In this document: piece after piece, positions 10,921 through 23,404 of the stretch
Layout: each line of letters begins with the position of its first letter
Position numbering within the stretch: the first letter of the stretch is position 1
Origin: Pegoplata infirma
Taxonomy: Eukaryota; Arthropoda; Insecta; Diptera; Anthomyiidae
Direction: 5' to 3'
Assembly (NCBI GenBank): GCA_963921195.1
Contig: OY992538.1
Span: 14,408,330-14,472,329, forward strand
Length of the DNA: 64,000 nucleotides
Position numbers and translations under genes: made by a program
The notes under the pieces: model-generated
The model's database searches: none
Told to the model about the DNA's origin: nothing
What the model saw: only the letters and a program-made list of their open reading frames with translations

Positions 10921-11765
10921 ATTATACCCTACACCACTCTGTGGTACAGGTGCTGATGTGCTGTAACTACCCGAAATATTGGTCCTAGACCTACCTTCAA
11001 GCATACCGATCAACTCAGAATCACTTTTTGAGTCGATTTAACGATGTCCGTCCGTCCGTCCGTCCGTCTGTCCGTCCGTCCGTCCGTCCGTCCGTCCGTC
11101 TGTCCGTCTGTCCATCTATCGGTTTAAGCACGATACAGGTCGCAATTTTCAACCAATTAACTTGAAATTTGAAACTTAAGCATCTTTTGGCCCAAGGACG
11201 AAGCCTATTGAAATTGAAAAAAATCGGTCCATGTTAAGACCTAGCCCCCATACAAACGCCCCCTTTGGATTTGGCTTAAATGACTCTAATAACTGTATTT
11301 TAATAGATATCACTTTGAAATTTTACAGGTAATCAAATTTTGTATGCACAAATCATCATTCCAAATTTCAAAGGAATCGGGTCAGTCCTTCTGGTAGTCC
11401 CCATACAAACCACCTTCCCGATATTCACATAATTCCCTCAAAATTCAAAAAAATGGAAATATTTGATAAACATTTTATTTTTAGGTGTTAAAGGTGTATG
11501 TACTTTATTAACCAAATCAAATTGGAATATGATTGGAACATTTTTGGACTTAGTCCCCCATATCAAAATTTCGACCGATATTCAGTTAAATCGGTCTATT
11601 GGCAAAAAAAATAAACCAATTCCACTAAAACTTGATTTGTGTGTGTTTTCTACACTAAATAAAGATCTAACAAAAGATAGATCAAATCGGTCCATGTTTG
11701 GACTTGAGACCCATTTTCCGGTGTAGGGTATCATATGGTCGGTCTTGACCGACTGTAACTTTCTT
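10921..11765 (+). mobile_element. mini-me/DINE-type element with long (GTCY)n tract
   Basis: It opens TATACCCTACACC and closes GGTGTAGGGTA. The core is followed by an uninterrupted (GTCC/GTCT)n tract at 11046-11118, and TCGGTCCATGTT-like internal repeats occur. It lies immediately upstream of the splice acceptor at 11782, so it sits in the preceding intron of the next gene. Confidence 0.65.
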
Positions 11766-11782
11766 ACTTGTTTCTTTTTTAG

Positions 11783-12655
11783 TCTGATGTTGTTGATAGA
11801 ACTGACTTGAATACACCACGTAAACGTGAAGTTGAAACATCTGTAGCTACACCAAATCAACAACAAGTTATACCATCCGTTAATAGAGCCGGTAGAGATG
11901 TTTACTATCCTCCAGGTCATGAAATGATGTTAACCAAACGTGAAGAAATGCAAGCTGGTTCACAAGCAGGAGTAAGTTTTACAATTAAATGTTACAAAGT
12001 TTAGTCTTGCAAAAATGCGAAATTGCAACTTTATTTGCATGTTATTTTGTAAACAGTAGCAATATTGAAATAAAATATTCACTTCAGAAATTTTTGACCC
12101 TTGCAACAGTGCAATATTGCAACTTTTTTTTTAAATTTTAATAAATTTTCTTATTTTTCTATAAACTTTTATATGATGCGTCGTTGCAAAAAAAGGCTCG
12201 CAATTTATTTTAATAGTAATACAATTGCTTCTATTCACAAACAAACAAGCAAATTAAGTTGCAATTTTGGCATTGCGCAATTTTGCAAGACTAAAAATTC
12301 TGACGTGAATTCCATTATAATTCTTTTCTTGCACCATTTGTTTAAATATAAGTTGCAATCTTGCACTGTTGCAATCTTGCAATGTTGCAATCTTGCAATG
12401 TTGCAATCTTTTACTGTTGCAATCTTGCAATGTTGCAATCTTGCACTGTTGCAAGGATAAACATTTTTAAAGTGAACATTGTATTTTTTATAATATTTCT
12501 ATTTTTTTTTAATTTTTCAGGGTCGTTGGGCTAAAGGATCTGGCATGTACGAATATGAGTCGGGTTATAAATCAAAGAGTAAAACTAAAACTGGTGGTGC
12601 CGTGGTACCTGTTTGCTTGCCACTTTGTTGTGCTATGCCCTGCTCAATTATGTAA
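11783..12655 (+). CDS. Conserved small protein with C-terminal CaaX motif, 3' exons only
   Basis: Two exons of a gene whose 5' part I could not find. Exon 11783-11971 follows a pyrimidine-rich acceptor (TTTCTTTTTTAG) and ends at GGA|GTAAGT. Exon 12521-12655 follows ATTTTTCAG, in the same phase. Together they encode 107 residues: a charged, Q/N-containing stretch with PPGHEMMLTKREEM, then GRWAKGSGMYEYESGY, a K/S/T-rich patch, and a hydrophobic cysteine-rich end, VPVCLPLCCAMPCSIM. The last four residues, CSIM, fit a CaaX box with X = Met, which in known proteins directs farnesylation; the neighbouring cysteines could be palmitoylated. A lipid-anchored peripheral membrane protein is the inference. 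I do not recognise the family. AATAAA lies at 12818-12823. Confidence 0.65.
12352..12454. repeat. TTGCAATCTTGCAATG intronic minisatellite
   Basis: About six units of a 16-18 bp word (GTTGCAATCTTGCAATG with C/T variants) in the intron of the CaaX gene. Related single words occur at 12100-12125 and 12255-12290. Open frames here are low-complexity artefacts. Confidence 0.75.
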
Positions 12656-12817
12656 AAGTTTGTCGTAGTTTTTTTTGGAACGTGACAAATTTAAAATCTG
12701 TTTAAATTTTAAATTTATTGCCTTTACAACTGTTGGTTTTAAAAAAAGAAAAAAAATTATGTTAGTCGGCCAATATTATTGTGTATATAAATATAATTGT
12801 TATTTTGCTTTTTTTTA

Positions 12818-12823
12818 AATAAA
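12818..12823 (+). terminator. Polyadenylation signal AATAAA
   Basis: 163 bases downstream of the CaaX gene stop, in AT-rich 3' UTR-like sequence. Confidence 0.5.
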
Positions 12824-12829
12824 TTAGAT

Positions 12830-13509
12830 TATTAACATTTATTTCTTTTTTGTAAATGTTGACGTAATGCTCCATTTTTTAAATGTTTTGCTCAAAGTGT
12901 TAATTATTCTTTTTTAAAACAACTAACATTTAAAGCTTTTAGATTTATACAAAAAAACAAACAAAATAATTAAAAGAAACCATAAATTTTACTAATTTTA
13001 AATTTTTAAAAACTTATGTTCTTATAAAGAAAATAAGATTTCAAATTTTGCTGCTGTATCGAATATTAAATATAAGTTAATATAATAATAATTTTCGAAA
13101 TTTTAAAATTAAAAATTATTTTAAAAAATTATATTGAATATAACAAATTAATAATATAAAAAAACAAATAAAATTAAAACGCTGCCGGCGTTTCTAACAA
13201 ACCAAAATATTTTTTTTTTTTGTGTATTTATTTTATGTTTATGGGACATGGTGGACGTTTGCCGTTGTCAGAGGAAATATGTCTGAAATAATAACGATGG
13301 ACGGCGACTGCCAAAATTGTCATTTACTCAAATTTAATGATACTTATTTAAAATAAAAAAATTCACTTAATTAATACCAGGTAGATAATAGATACTTTCC
13401 TTTTTCACTTTTTATCAAAAAGTACCAAATTTGTTACCTAAAAATACTATTTTGGTACTTTCAAATAACAGTCCATAATAGTTGTTTTTACGAAAAAAAA
13501 TATTTAAAA
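12830..13509. other. Noncoding spacer
   Basis: AT-rich. A slightly GC-richer patch at 13180-13320 (GCCGGCGTTTC, then GGACGGCGACTGCC) shows no long frame. Confidence 0.4.
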
Positions 13510-13642
13510 AGTACCATTTTCTATTTTTTTTTTTTTTAACTTAACTGTAATGTTACTATTTAATGTAAATTAGTACCATTTTCTATTTTTTTTTTAAACT
13601 TAACTGTAATGTTACTATTTAATGTAAATTAGTACCATTTTG
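13510..13642. repeat. Tandem repeat, 59-62 bp unit
   Basis: Units at 13510-13571 and 13572-13630, then a partial third unit. Each opens AGTACCATTTTCTATTT and ends TTTAATGTAAATT; they differ mainly in T-run length. Confidence 0.75.
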
Positions 13643-14447
13643 TTATTTTTAATAAAAAATTACTAACAAAAAGAAACAAATTATAAAAATCTATCAAAAT
13701 GGCAATACTTTATGAGGAAAAAAAAAATATGTTGATACTTTTTTTTACCAAAAATATTTACCTAAATATTTCATATTTAGATGCCTTTTTCTAAAAAAAA
13801 CTCTCAATATTCTAAAATTTGACCTTTGACCCGAATAAAATCCGGGTTAATATTGGTCCATTTTCCTAAAACGTTTAGGGTTAAAGTCTAACATTGTTTT
13901 AAATAATTAATGGCCCTTACTTTGTGAAATTTTAAAATATTTACAAAATTTTTCCACATTGAGTAAATTGTGGGCAAAGAATGCATTTTCCTCGAAATCC
14001 GCTGAGTTTAAATCGATGCCCCCGCCAAACTATCCGAGGGATATTCCCCCAAAAAAAATTATTTTATATACTAACATATATTTTATAAGATTCTGTGATT
14101 TTTTCAGCATTTTTCTTAATTTTGTTTAAGAAAATTTTTAAAAAATCAAAATATCAGTTTAGAGAACCACGCCAAATATAATGCATATTTTTCGCCTTAC
14201 CATGAAACGGGTTAATGACATCCTAGAAAGACAGTATTTCGTATCTGAGTATTTATAATAGAAAAGAATATAAATATCGTTTTCCATTGGTTTATTTCAA
14301 TAAAATTAAAAAATTGGGGCTAATTTTCGTGTTTTAGGGGTCATTTTGACCCCGAAAGGCTTACAAGGGTTAATTTTTGAAAACCCAAAAATTTTTAATA
14401 TATCTTCTTATGCTAAAATCAACTCGTGTACCACTTTTTAACAATAT
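13643..14447. other. AT-rich noncoding spacer
   Basis: I see no gene. TTTGACCTTTGACCC and GGGGTCATTTTGACCCC words are repeat-like. Confidence 0.4.
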
Positions 14448-16748
14448 ATATATTTTTTTTTATTTAAACCAACACTCAGGGGATGCCCCCTACTAATGCA
14501 GTGCATTGTGTTGATCAGGAAATTAAGGTGTGGGAAGGAGGAAAGAGGGAGTAGTGTTTGTGGACATTTGATTTGAACTTCTGTATATTGAAAGTGGCTG
14601 GGAAGACCTCCGCGGGGAGTTTATTCCACATACGGGTTGTACGACCGAAAAACGAATTTTCTCTATAATGCGATGTGCGAAACAAAGGACAGTCAATTAC
14701 AAATGGATGCGATCTACTGGACAAGCAAGTACTCCGAACAAATACCCGAGCTTCGGGAATAAGTTCACTTATCTCAGATGAACACCTCCCATGGTAATAT
14801 CGATAGAACAGTGTCACACAACCCACATTCCGACCATGCTCTAAAGAATCAATAGAGTTGGATACCCTACTGTCATTAATAAGTTTCACCGCACTCCTTT
14901 GTACACGGTCCAGAAGCCTCAGAATAGACTCTGAAGCTCCTGCCCATATGTGGGAGTTGTATTCCATTTTCGATCGGATATAGCTGGTGTAAATAGTGAG
15001 GAGATCGGACGGAGTAAAATAGTTTTTACGCATGCCCAGAACATCAAGAGTGTCCGATTCCTCAATATCTACACCACCCATTGATACAGATGACAATGTT
15101 AAATCCACAGTCCTGTGGGTTAACATACAACATTGCGTGCATTAAAATCTACCTTATTTGCAAGACCCCACTCAGAGATTGTAGAAAGGTCATGGTTTAG
15201 TGTCATTCATATTTTGCCGCCTGATCCCAACCTCAATAAGGTTTGGCCTGCGATCAAAGGAAAATGAATGACAAATGTTGCTGTCATCTGCAAAAGAATA
15301 GATAGGGTTGGAAGTTTGAATAAGAAGGTTATTAATAAATATAAGAAATAGAGTAGGAGATAGAACAGAACCTTGCGGTACCCCCGAATTTAGCCGAAAC
15401 TCATCTGAAGAGACCCCATCTAGAACAACACGAATAGTGCGATCTCTGAGAAAACTCGAGATAAATCGAGAGAAGTCATTGCCGACACCAAAAGCAATAA
15501 GTTTTGACACGAGTGCTTCGTGCCACACACGATCAAATGCCTTGGAAATATCAAGAGCAACCACTTAACTCTCACCAAATCGGTGGACGGACCGACTCCA
15601 ACATTCCGAAAGAAATGCTAACAGGTCTCCCGTGGAACGACCACCACGAAAGCCATACTGTCGATCGTTGAGAAGTGAATTGGACTCCAAATAATTCACA
15701 AGATGGAAATTAATCATACATTCCATTACTTTTGAAAGCGTAGAACATATTGCAATTGGGCGGTAATTTTCGGGGTTTGAAGCCGCACCCTTTTTAGGGA
15801 TTGGCTGTACATTAGCCACCTTCCAGCACGAGGGAAAAACTCCCACACGATACGAAGAGCTAAAAAGGTGTGCCAATGGACGCGCCAACCTCGAAGAGCA
15901 CTGTTTTAGCACCAGTGCTGAAATACCATCCGGCCCCGGTGACTTGTTTACGTTGAGATCTGCAAGAACCCTTTTGACTGCTCGAGCTCGAAAGAAAATC
16001 TTAGGCATAGTATTCGATATTCTTTCAAGAACGGGTAGTGGTTGATTGCTTTCCGGCAAGAATGAATTTTACGCAAAAAGTTTAGCCAACAGGTTGGCCT
16101 TATCAACCGGGTCCGTGAATGAATGATCGTCCTTTAAAAGTGTTGGAATAGTAGAACTAGCATTATTCCTAACTCTTTTAACGAATGACCAAAAGGTCTT
16201 ACTGCCCCGAGGAGCAGAAAGCACTTTAGCACAAAGACGCTGTTCGTATAGAACTTTTTCACGCCTAAGTACTTTGGCACACTCGGTTCTTGCCTTTTTG
16301 CGCAGCAGATCAGTAACGACGTTTTTGTTTAAACGCCAATTACTAAATGCTTCCTCTCTGGATCTGACTGCAATTCTGCACGTCTGGTTAAACCAATATG
16401 CTTCGTGTGAATAAACGATTTCATTCCAAGCATTATTACATTTATTATCATTTCTGCAGCGGCATCACCGCTGTCGTCAAGAAAACAAAGTTTCCAGTTA
16501 AAATGCCGAAAGAAATCATTGAGCTCTGCCCAACGAGCCTTTTCATAGATAAAAATAGAGCGTTTCGGGGCTGGTCCTCAGACGCTACGAAGAGCAGAAT
16601 ATGAAAAGGATGCGGAAATGGTACTGTGATCCGAGTTACCAAGGGGAGCAAATGTTCTCACTTCATATTTCCCGGGATGTGAAGTGAGAAAAAGGTCAAG
16701 AGTGTTCCGAGACTGCCCTTCAACACACGCATTATGTGTTGGTTCAAA
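14448..16748 (-). mobile_element. 5'-truncated non-LTR retrotransposon (Jockey/CR1-like)
   Basis: On the minus strand the element runs from the end of an endonuclease domain, through a full reverse transcriptase, to an A-rich tail (TTTAAATAAAAAAAAA at 14450-14466). The 5' end stops inside the endonuclease, the usual product of aborted target-primed reverse transcription. No clear target-site duplication was identified. Confidence 0.85.
14515..16740 (-). pseudogene. Endonuclease/reverse transcriptase ORF2, broken
   Basis: Read on the minus strand. The C-terminal endonuclease part (about 16735-16620) contains LDLFLTS and APLGNSDHS, the catalytic SDH motif. The linker follows, then the reverse transcriptase with NKSPGPDGI, PIPKKG, NYRPIAI, NDRQYGFRGGRST, ALDISKAFDRVWH, SGVPQGSVLSP and the catalytic FADD box near 15285. 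The C-terminal part has YTSYIRSKMEYNSHIWAG. Breaks: in-frame TAA stops near 16067 and 15567, a stop between the endonuclease and the linker (near 16575), and frameshifts around 15190 and 15130. The frame is otherwise well kept, suggesting moderate age. The family assignment (Jockey or CR1-like) rests on motif style only. Confidence 0.85.
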
Positions 16749-17125
16749 AAAAAAATAACACCATTTATTTAATGTTTTTCATCAAAATATGGCTATTTTC
16801 GTGTGTTTGACCTTTGACCTCGATGCGCCTCGTGTTAACGTTCTCCGATTTGGCTGAAATTTTTGGCATAGCATTTAAGCCAAATGTAAAAAAATTAGGG
16901 GTGCACTCCTTGAAATTCGAAGTTTTGCAAAATAGCTGCCACCCTAATATACATCCGTCCATCTATCCGTGGATGCAGTCCAAACCAAAAGAGCTGGAAA
17001 TTTGGTAAATCAGTGTATTACTGGAGGGCAAAATAGTGTATTTACATTTTGAAGAGTATATAAGATTCGCTACATTTTGAAGAGTATAAAAGATTCGCTA
17101 CAGAAGAATTTAACACTCTCACATG
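16749..17125 (+). mobile_element. Degenerate mini-me-like remnant
   Basis: It contains ACATCCGTCCATCTATCCG, a CCAAACCAAAAGAGCTGG block and the typical GAATTTAACACTCTCAC end. It is diverged and incomplete. Confidence 0.4.
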
Positions 17126-17171
17126 TTTATTGTACATTTTTTAAACAAATGGATCATTTTTATGTCAGAAG

Positions 17172-17844
17172 CAGGGAAACCAAAAATATGCAGTATCATG
17201 TTTTTTCCTGTGCATTTTATTGATAAATGGACAAGATATTTACCCGTTTCAGAAGTTTTTAAGAAATCTGGCATCGATTTGTTAGAGCATATTTTTGCAT
17301 ATTTTAGCCTTAAGAGCATATTTTTGCATATTTTAGGTTTAAGAGCATATTTTAGCATAAGAGCATACTTTTAGAGCATATTTTCAATTTTTTTAGCATT
17401 TTTCCCATTTTTAGAGCATATTTTTACATTTTTAGAGATTTTTTTTTTCAATTTTTAGAGCATTCTTTTCTAATTTTTTTTGCGACAACATTTATTTTGA
17501 AATTTTTTATCCAACAAGGACGTTTTTTCAAACAATTACGGAATTGTGACGATTGATTCCCCTTTGGCCTTTTCTTGCATCATATCGGTATATGAAACTA
17601 TGATTTCTTTAGATTTAGCAACTTGGTTGAGAATATTATTGTAGAACATATTTAACTAACTATCGCACATAACGGTATGTGCAGGGTCTATTCTCTAACA
17701 AATTGTAAAAACCACCGCAAAAAAGGGGACATAATTTTTTTTAAGAGCATATTTTTTATTGTTTTTAGAGCATATTTTCCGTTTTTAAGGGCATTTTTTT
17801 AGCGCATAAAACGTGTTTTTTAGAGCATATTTTTGGTTTCCCTG
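17172..17844. mobile_element. hAT-like element, 673 bp, 8-bp TSD, TTAGAGCATATTTT repeats
   Basis: The inverted ends are CAGGGAAACCAAAAATATGC / GCATATTTTTGGTTTCCCTG, with a perfect 8-bp target duplication GTCAGAAG at 17164-17171 and 17845-17852. The subterminal parts consist of TTAGAGCATATTTT repeats. The centre (about 17470-17710) reads partly like decayed coding sequence on the minus strand (SYTDMMQEKAKGESIVTIP), possibly a transposase remnant. Confidence 0.85.
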
Positions 17845-17859
17845 GTCAGAAGTTTAGAC

Positions 17860-18200
17860 TTGGTAAAAAAAAGTTTTGGTGAAAAAAAATTGATAAAAAA
17901 AAACAAAATTTTGAAGAAAAAATTTTTTTTTGGTGAAAAAAATGTTTTATGAAAACAAATGAAAAAAAAATGATAAAAAAGAATTTTTAATGAAAAAAAA
18001 TTGTTGAAAAAAAATGTGTTTGATGAAAAAAATGTGTTTGATGAAAATAAAATGTTGATGTAAAAAAAACTGAAAAAAAAATTTTTTTTGTTATAAAAAA
18101 AATTATGAAAAAAAAAACTTTTTGATGAAAAATAAAATTGAAAAAAAATTTATGAAAAAAGAAATTTTATGAAAAAACAAATTGATGAAAAATAATTATG
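17860..18200. repeat. Purine-rich TTGATGAAAAAAA minisatellite-like tract
   Basis: Degenerate repetition of GATGAAAAAAAAT words with no reading frame; a smaller patch recurs near 20020-20060. Confidence 0.6.
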
Positions 18201-20086
18201 TTACATTTTACTCGCCAGCTGGTGAAAAACGTTTTTATTCACCACCAGGTGAATTATTATCCAAGTTACAAATCGAAGTTACAAACCTTTTTTTACTTTT
18301 TTGAATCAATTAATTTTGGACAGAGTTGTTAGAGAAGAGAGGTGGTACTTTAAGGTGGTACTTCAAAATTTTTAAATTAATAAATTTTTCGTTTCAAATC
18401 ACTTTTCAGATGAATAAAATTAAATTCACATTTTATTCAAAAGAATATTTTTGCGTTAGCGTTGGATATAGATATAACATGTGTAATTTTAGGTTTAATG
18501 TGTAATTTTGACAGCATTTGTATTTCAGAATAAAACTCTTTTAAGTTTAGTTTGAAAATTTTATTGAAAAAAAAGAAAAAAGTTTTTTTTTTTTTATATA
18601 TACAATTTAGTTTTTGAAGATTTTTCTAAATAATTTTTTTTTTGTGTTTAATAATAATTTACAAATAATTTGTATGTTGATTTTGTTTAGTATTTTCTTT
18701 AACAATAATATTGTATCACAAACAATTTAATTAGATTCCAATTGTTCTTTATATAATTTTATTAAAGCAATTTTTTTTTATTATGTATATAAAATTTGTT
18801 TATTACATATAATACAAATATATATTATTCTCAAATAGTTCGAAAGAGTAGTTTATGTATATAGAATAAAATTTTCAAAAGTAAAAAAAAAATGATTTTT
18901 TAAATATGTAATTCTAATATCAGACTAAAAAAAAAAGATTTACAGCGTGGTCTAAGTGAGATTTTATACTTTAAACTAAAATTATTAACAGCTTAAAAAA
19001 AATTTTGTATTATTAACGATTTAAAGATGATGATTTTGAATAAATAAAAAAAAAATTGGGTTTCTTAAAATATGCTTTAAATTTTTTAAAAAATTTCCGC
19101 CGTTAAGTAGGCTTTAAATTTTGAGAGTTTAATTAAACATTATGAGTTAAATTTTGAATCTTAAGGCGAATTTTGATTACGAATGAGATTCAAATGAGAT
19201 TCTTTAGTAACTCTTATATTTGTTCGAATTAGAGATTCTTAGTTTGTTTTATATATATATTCAAAAATTAAAATTAAATTTTATTTTTAAATGAGATTCT
19301 TAATTTTTAGTTAATATATTGTATTTTAAAAATAATATAATAAAATCACCATTTAAATCGTTAATAAAGTGTAAAAAAATCCGCAAAAAAGTATTATATA
19401 CACAAAATTGTTGAAAAAACTTAATTAATTAATTTTATTATATTATAAAAAAAACGAGATTCATTGGAATGCAAATATGGAAGTAATAGTTTTGTGTAAG
19501 ACTGCATGCTAAATATTTTTTTTTAATTTTTTTCTGTTTTTATTTTCTAAATATGTATAACATATTAATAAAAATCTAAAAAAAAAAAATTCCGCTACTG
19601 TAAATACTTTACTCTTCATCAAGCTAATAACTATATCACTATATATTTTAAAGTCTATTAAAAAGTCTAAGAAAAACATAAAAAAAAAACTTTAAAGGAA
19701 GTCTGTAAAATATAATTCAAGAAGACTGTAGTTTTTTAAGTACCCAGGCATTAAAATACTAATGGTTAAATAGTGGCAGGGATTTAACAAAAAAAAATAG
19801 TGATGGAAGGTATAGAAAATATTTGAATAACTTTTTTTTAACTTTCTTGAATGCTGTTTTTGGATTTAACTCACTATTTATATCGAAATTTGTAAATTTA
19901 ATTGAAAATATCATTTGAATATGTTAACTGAAATTAAAAACAAGTAAAAATGTTAAATTCTGTTTTTAAAATTAGTACAAGAAATTTTTTTTTGTTTGAA
20001 TTCCCACAAAAAACAAAATTTTTGGTGAAAAAAATGTTTGGTGAAAAAAAATTCGCGAAAAATAATTTTGTGCAAATATGTGTCTA
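18201..20086. other. AT-rich noncoding region
   Basis: Nearly 1.9 kb of A/T-rich sequence with no gene, clear inverted ends or tandem unit seen. Confidence 0.5.
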
Positions 20087-21743
20087 CTAGACTGGCATTT
20101 TTTTTTGTATGGCTAAAAAGTTTTTCTTCCGATTTTGAACGTCAGAACAAATTTTTATTCTCCTAGGCCTAAAACTTATGTGGTACAAATTTAAGGTCAA
20201 TCGGATTGATCAAAGTTTTGGATTTTCAAAAATTTTTTAAAAAAATAATTAAAAAAAACTATGTCTTGCGACGTATCATATTTATTAATTTTGATGCGCT
20301 GAACACAAATATCAAAGAATTTTAAAAATAGGTCGAAAGGTTTTCGAGACATCGCTAATTGAAATTTGCGAAAAATTGCGGTTTTTTTCTACGTTCTAAA
20401 ATTTTTTCATAGAGCTTGACACATTTAAAGTTAATTTAGCCAAATGCGATCACTTTAACACGTGGCGCCCTTCGATCAAAGTTTTGCATTTTTTGGTAAA
20501 TGTCCACCAAAATTTTAGATTTGAAATTTGTCAAAAAAATTCCAAAAATGGCGGCTTTTACTACGTTTAAGAGATTTTTAAAAAAAAATCTCAAAATTTT
20601 ATTTCCGTTGATTTTTTTATACAGCTGGAAAAAAACTTTCATTTAAATTTAATTTGAGCCAAATAAGACAATTTTAACCCATCACTCAGAAAATTATGTA
20701 AGTTACTACATGTTAGTTGTTTGTATATTTTACAGTAGTTAGTTGTTTTCAACTACAAAGTCAGTTGTTTTTGTATGAAAAATATCAAACAACTATTTCT
20801 GTTAGTTATTTTAAGTCCTTTTTTTGAATAACTAACAAAAAAGTACTGTAATGTAGTAACAGTTATTTAAAGTAGTTAATTTTATTTTTTTTATCTCTGA
20901 AAAATTTTGAAAGTTTTTTTCCAAAAAATAAAAATAAATTTTCGATTTTTTCAATTTTTCACAACTTTTTCAAAAAAAAAAACTTGGAAAAAATTTGGTC
21001 TTCATTTTTTTTTTCTGAAAATTTTTTTGAAAAACAAAAATTATGTATTGATTATTTTATTTTTACTACATTTTAGTTGTTTTGACTACCAATGTAAGTA
21101 GTTTTTACTACATAAGTCAGTTGTTTTTTGTCAGTTAAAATAACTAACATTGTTAGTTGATTTAACTGAAAAAGTAGTTAACCCCAAAACAACTTACAAA
21201 GTAGTTACTTTAACTGACATTTTCAGTTGACTTTACTAACATTTTTTGAGTGATGGCATCCTTCGCTCAAACTTTAGAGTTTTTGGTACAAATTTTTTAA
21301 AAAAGCTAAACTTTAATCGAAGGGCGTCACAGGTTAAAATGATCGGATTTAGCCCAAATTAGGTTTAAATGAGAGATTGTCTCAACCTCTATATAAGGGT
21401 AAAAGAAAAGAAATTTTGAGTTTTTTTTTTAATTTCTTGAACGTAGGAAAAAACTGTAACTTTTGGCAAATTTCAAAAAGCGATGTCTCGAAAACCGTTC
21501 TACCATTTTTTTGATATTCGTGCTCAGCGCATCAAAATAATAATTATAATGTGGCGCAAGACATAGTTTTTTTATTTTTTTTTTTTAAATTTTCAAAAAT
21601 CCAAATCTTTGATCGCCGGGCGCCACGGGTTAATTTAATCCGATTGAACTTAAATTTGTACCACATATTTTTTAGGTCCACTAGAATAAAAATTTGGGAA
21701 ACCCCGAAAACAATCCAAAGTTAAAAACAAATGCCACTCCTAG
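20087..21743. mobile_element. Large foldback element, family D, copy 1
   Basis: The ends CTAGACTGGCATTTTTTTT and AAATGCCACTCCTAG are inverted. The arms share GATCAAAGTTTTGGATTTT, ACTATGTCTTGCGAC and TTTTCGAGACATCGCT blocks in opposite orientation. It is interrupted by the TA/AT-flanked element at 20683-21252. Other copies are at about 23405-24600 and 31990-33875. Confidence 0.65.
20683..21252. mobile_element. CACTCA-end element, 570 bp, inside foldback D
   Basis: The ends are CACTCAGAAAATTATG and TTTTTTGAGTG, flanked by AT at 20681-20682 and 21253-21254. The interior repeats GTTAGTTGTTTTAACTAC words. It sits in the AACCCATGGC motif of foldback D. Confidence 0.65.
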
Positions 21744-21848
21744 TGTGCACATTAAAAATTTTTGGATTTAATTTATTACCGAGCCGGCGAATGACCTATC
21801 ACAAACTTGACACATTTTAAACATGGATACATTATTTATGACACTGGA

Positions 21849-22753
21849 CATGGACGTATACAGGGGGGTGGGCACAGGGGGCACGTGCCCCCCACCCCTC
21901 CCCTTTCGATTTGAAAATTTTTTAAATTTTACAAGAAAAATACACAAGTTTCTAAATATTTTGGGTTTTAAAGAAAATATTTTAGTTTTCTTTATAAAAA
22001 CTCTAGAGTTTAGGCAAATTTGGTCTCTGAAAAGTAATTTTTATTGAAATATCTGAAAAATATGTTTTAAACACGCATAATATTGGATTTATCCAATAAA
22101 AATTATGCATCAGATAAGATATAAGATATATTTTCATATCAGATTCTGAAACAAATTTTCTATAAAAACTTTTTAGGTACTGAGACTTTTTCTATAAAAA
22201 CAACTTAAATTTTGAAACATTTTTTTATAGAAAAATCCTCAAATGAAACCATGGAACAAGCTCAAATCTAAAACAGTGCGATCACCAGACATATTTTTAT
22301 TAATATTAATTTGGTATATCTAACTAACAAAAATTTTGAAATAAAAATCTAAAATTTTCATCTACCACTTTTTCCGGGTTTGATTGCAATTTCGAATTTT
22401 CAAAAATAAACTTCAAAAATCTGTTGAAAATACATCTATTTTGAGCCATATGATCAATCTGCTGATTTTAGCAGACACGGTTTGCTAAATTTCTGTCTGA
22501 GTATTCTAGGGACAGCTAGCAGCAAATAGGGTTTAAGACAGCAGAAAAATCATATTTCAGCTGATTTTACCAGAAAAATATGCTGATTTTAGATGAGCAA
22601 TCTGAACATCTAAAATGTGTTTTATTTACACAAGTTGTAGTGTAGTCCTAGTTAGAAAAAAATATAAATCGACGATGACTAAAAAAAAATTTGGGAGTTG
22701 TGCCCCCCCCCCCCCCCCCCCCCCCCCCGTTTTCAAATTCCTGGATACGTCGC
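21849..22753. mobile_element. Element with GACGTATMCAGG ends and 10-bp direct repeat
   Basis: The ends CATGGACGTATACAGG and CCTGGATACGTCGC are inverted. The identical 10-mer TGACACTGGA flanks it at 21839-21848 and 22754-22763. The left end holds CACAGGGGGCACGTGCCCCC, and the right end holds an uninterrupted run of 26 C (22703-22728). It has no transposase frame. A 9-11 bp duplication would fit a Mutator-like element. Confidence 0.6.
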
Positions 22754-22937
22754 TGACACTGGATCTGTCCCTTAGGAACACAACCGTGCCAGCTCAAAAA
22801 TGACATGTCATATTGAGTGACATTTTCTATGCGATTTGCTAACTCGAACAAAGTGAGTTTGTAGTCACACTAGTACGTAAAACAAAAATAAAAACCTAAT
22901 ATTTGTTATTGTTTTACGCACCAAGTTTCAAGTCACT

Positions 22938-23395
22938 CCCTGCAGGAAAAGTGATAGGTGTCAAGTGACCTATCAAAACACCTATCACAAACTCGACACA
23001 AATTTTGGAAACTAAGAAAAATGTTCAACATTTTTTGCTTTAAAATAGTACTTGTTATTCCAAAACGCCAAAAAATTGTCAAAAAAATTTTATGTCCGGG
23101 ACTTTGAAAATTTTCCAAAAAAAAAATCAGGACTTTTCGGGAAAATTTTTCAAAATTTATGGAACTTTTTTATCGCAAAAATCATTTTTGATACAATTTT
23201 TTACTACAAAACGCAAAAACATGTGTCTGGGACTTGGAAAAAATTTTAAATTTTGTTCGGAACTAAGTAAAAATTTGAAAATTTGGGTTCGTCCTATTGT
23301 CTCCAATCAAGTGATAGGCATTTTAGTGATATGTTCCGTTTTCACCAGTCACGAGATAGGTGATTTTGGATCGAGAGACACACTTTTCCACAGGG
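22938..23395. mobile_element. MITE with CCCTGCAGGAAAAGTG ends (family G), 458 bp
   Basis: The left end CCCTGCAGGAAAAGTG and right end CACTTTTCCACAGGG are inverted, flanked by TCACT on both sides (22933-22937 and 23396-23400). The interior repeats GGGACTTGGAAAATTTTC words, which recur at 26850-29060, 35500-35800 and 50400-50990. Confidence 0.6.
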
Positions 23396-23404
23396 TCACT
23401 TTAA

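Noticed and set aside
11046..11118. (GTCC)n as an isolated microsatellite
   Set aside because: The flanking core and ends are the same as in the other mini-me copies, so it belongs to the element.
12101..12460. 119-codon frame full of CNIATL/QCCN repeats
   Set aside because: Caused by the TTGCAATCTTGCAATG minisatellite in an intron.
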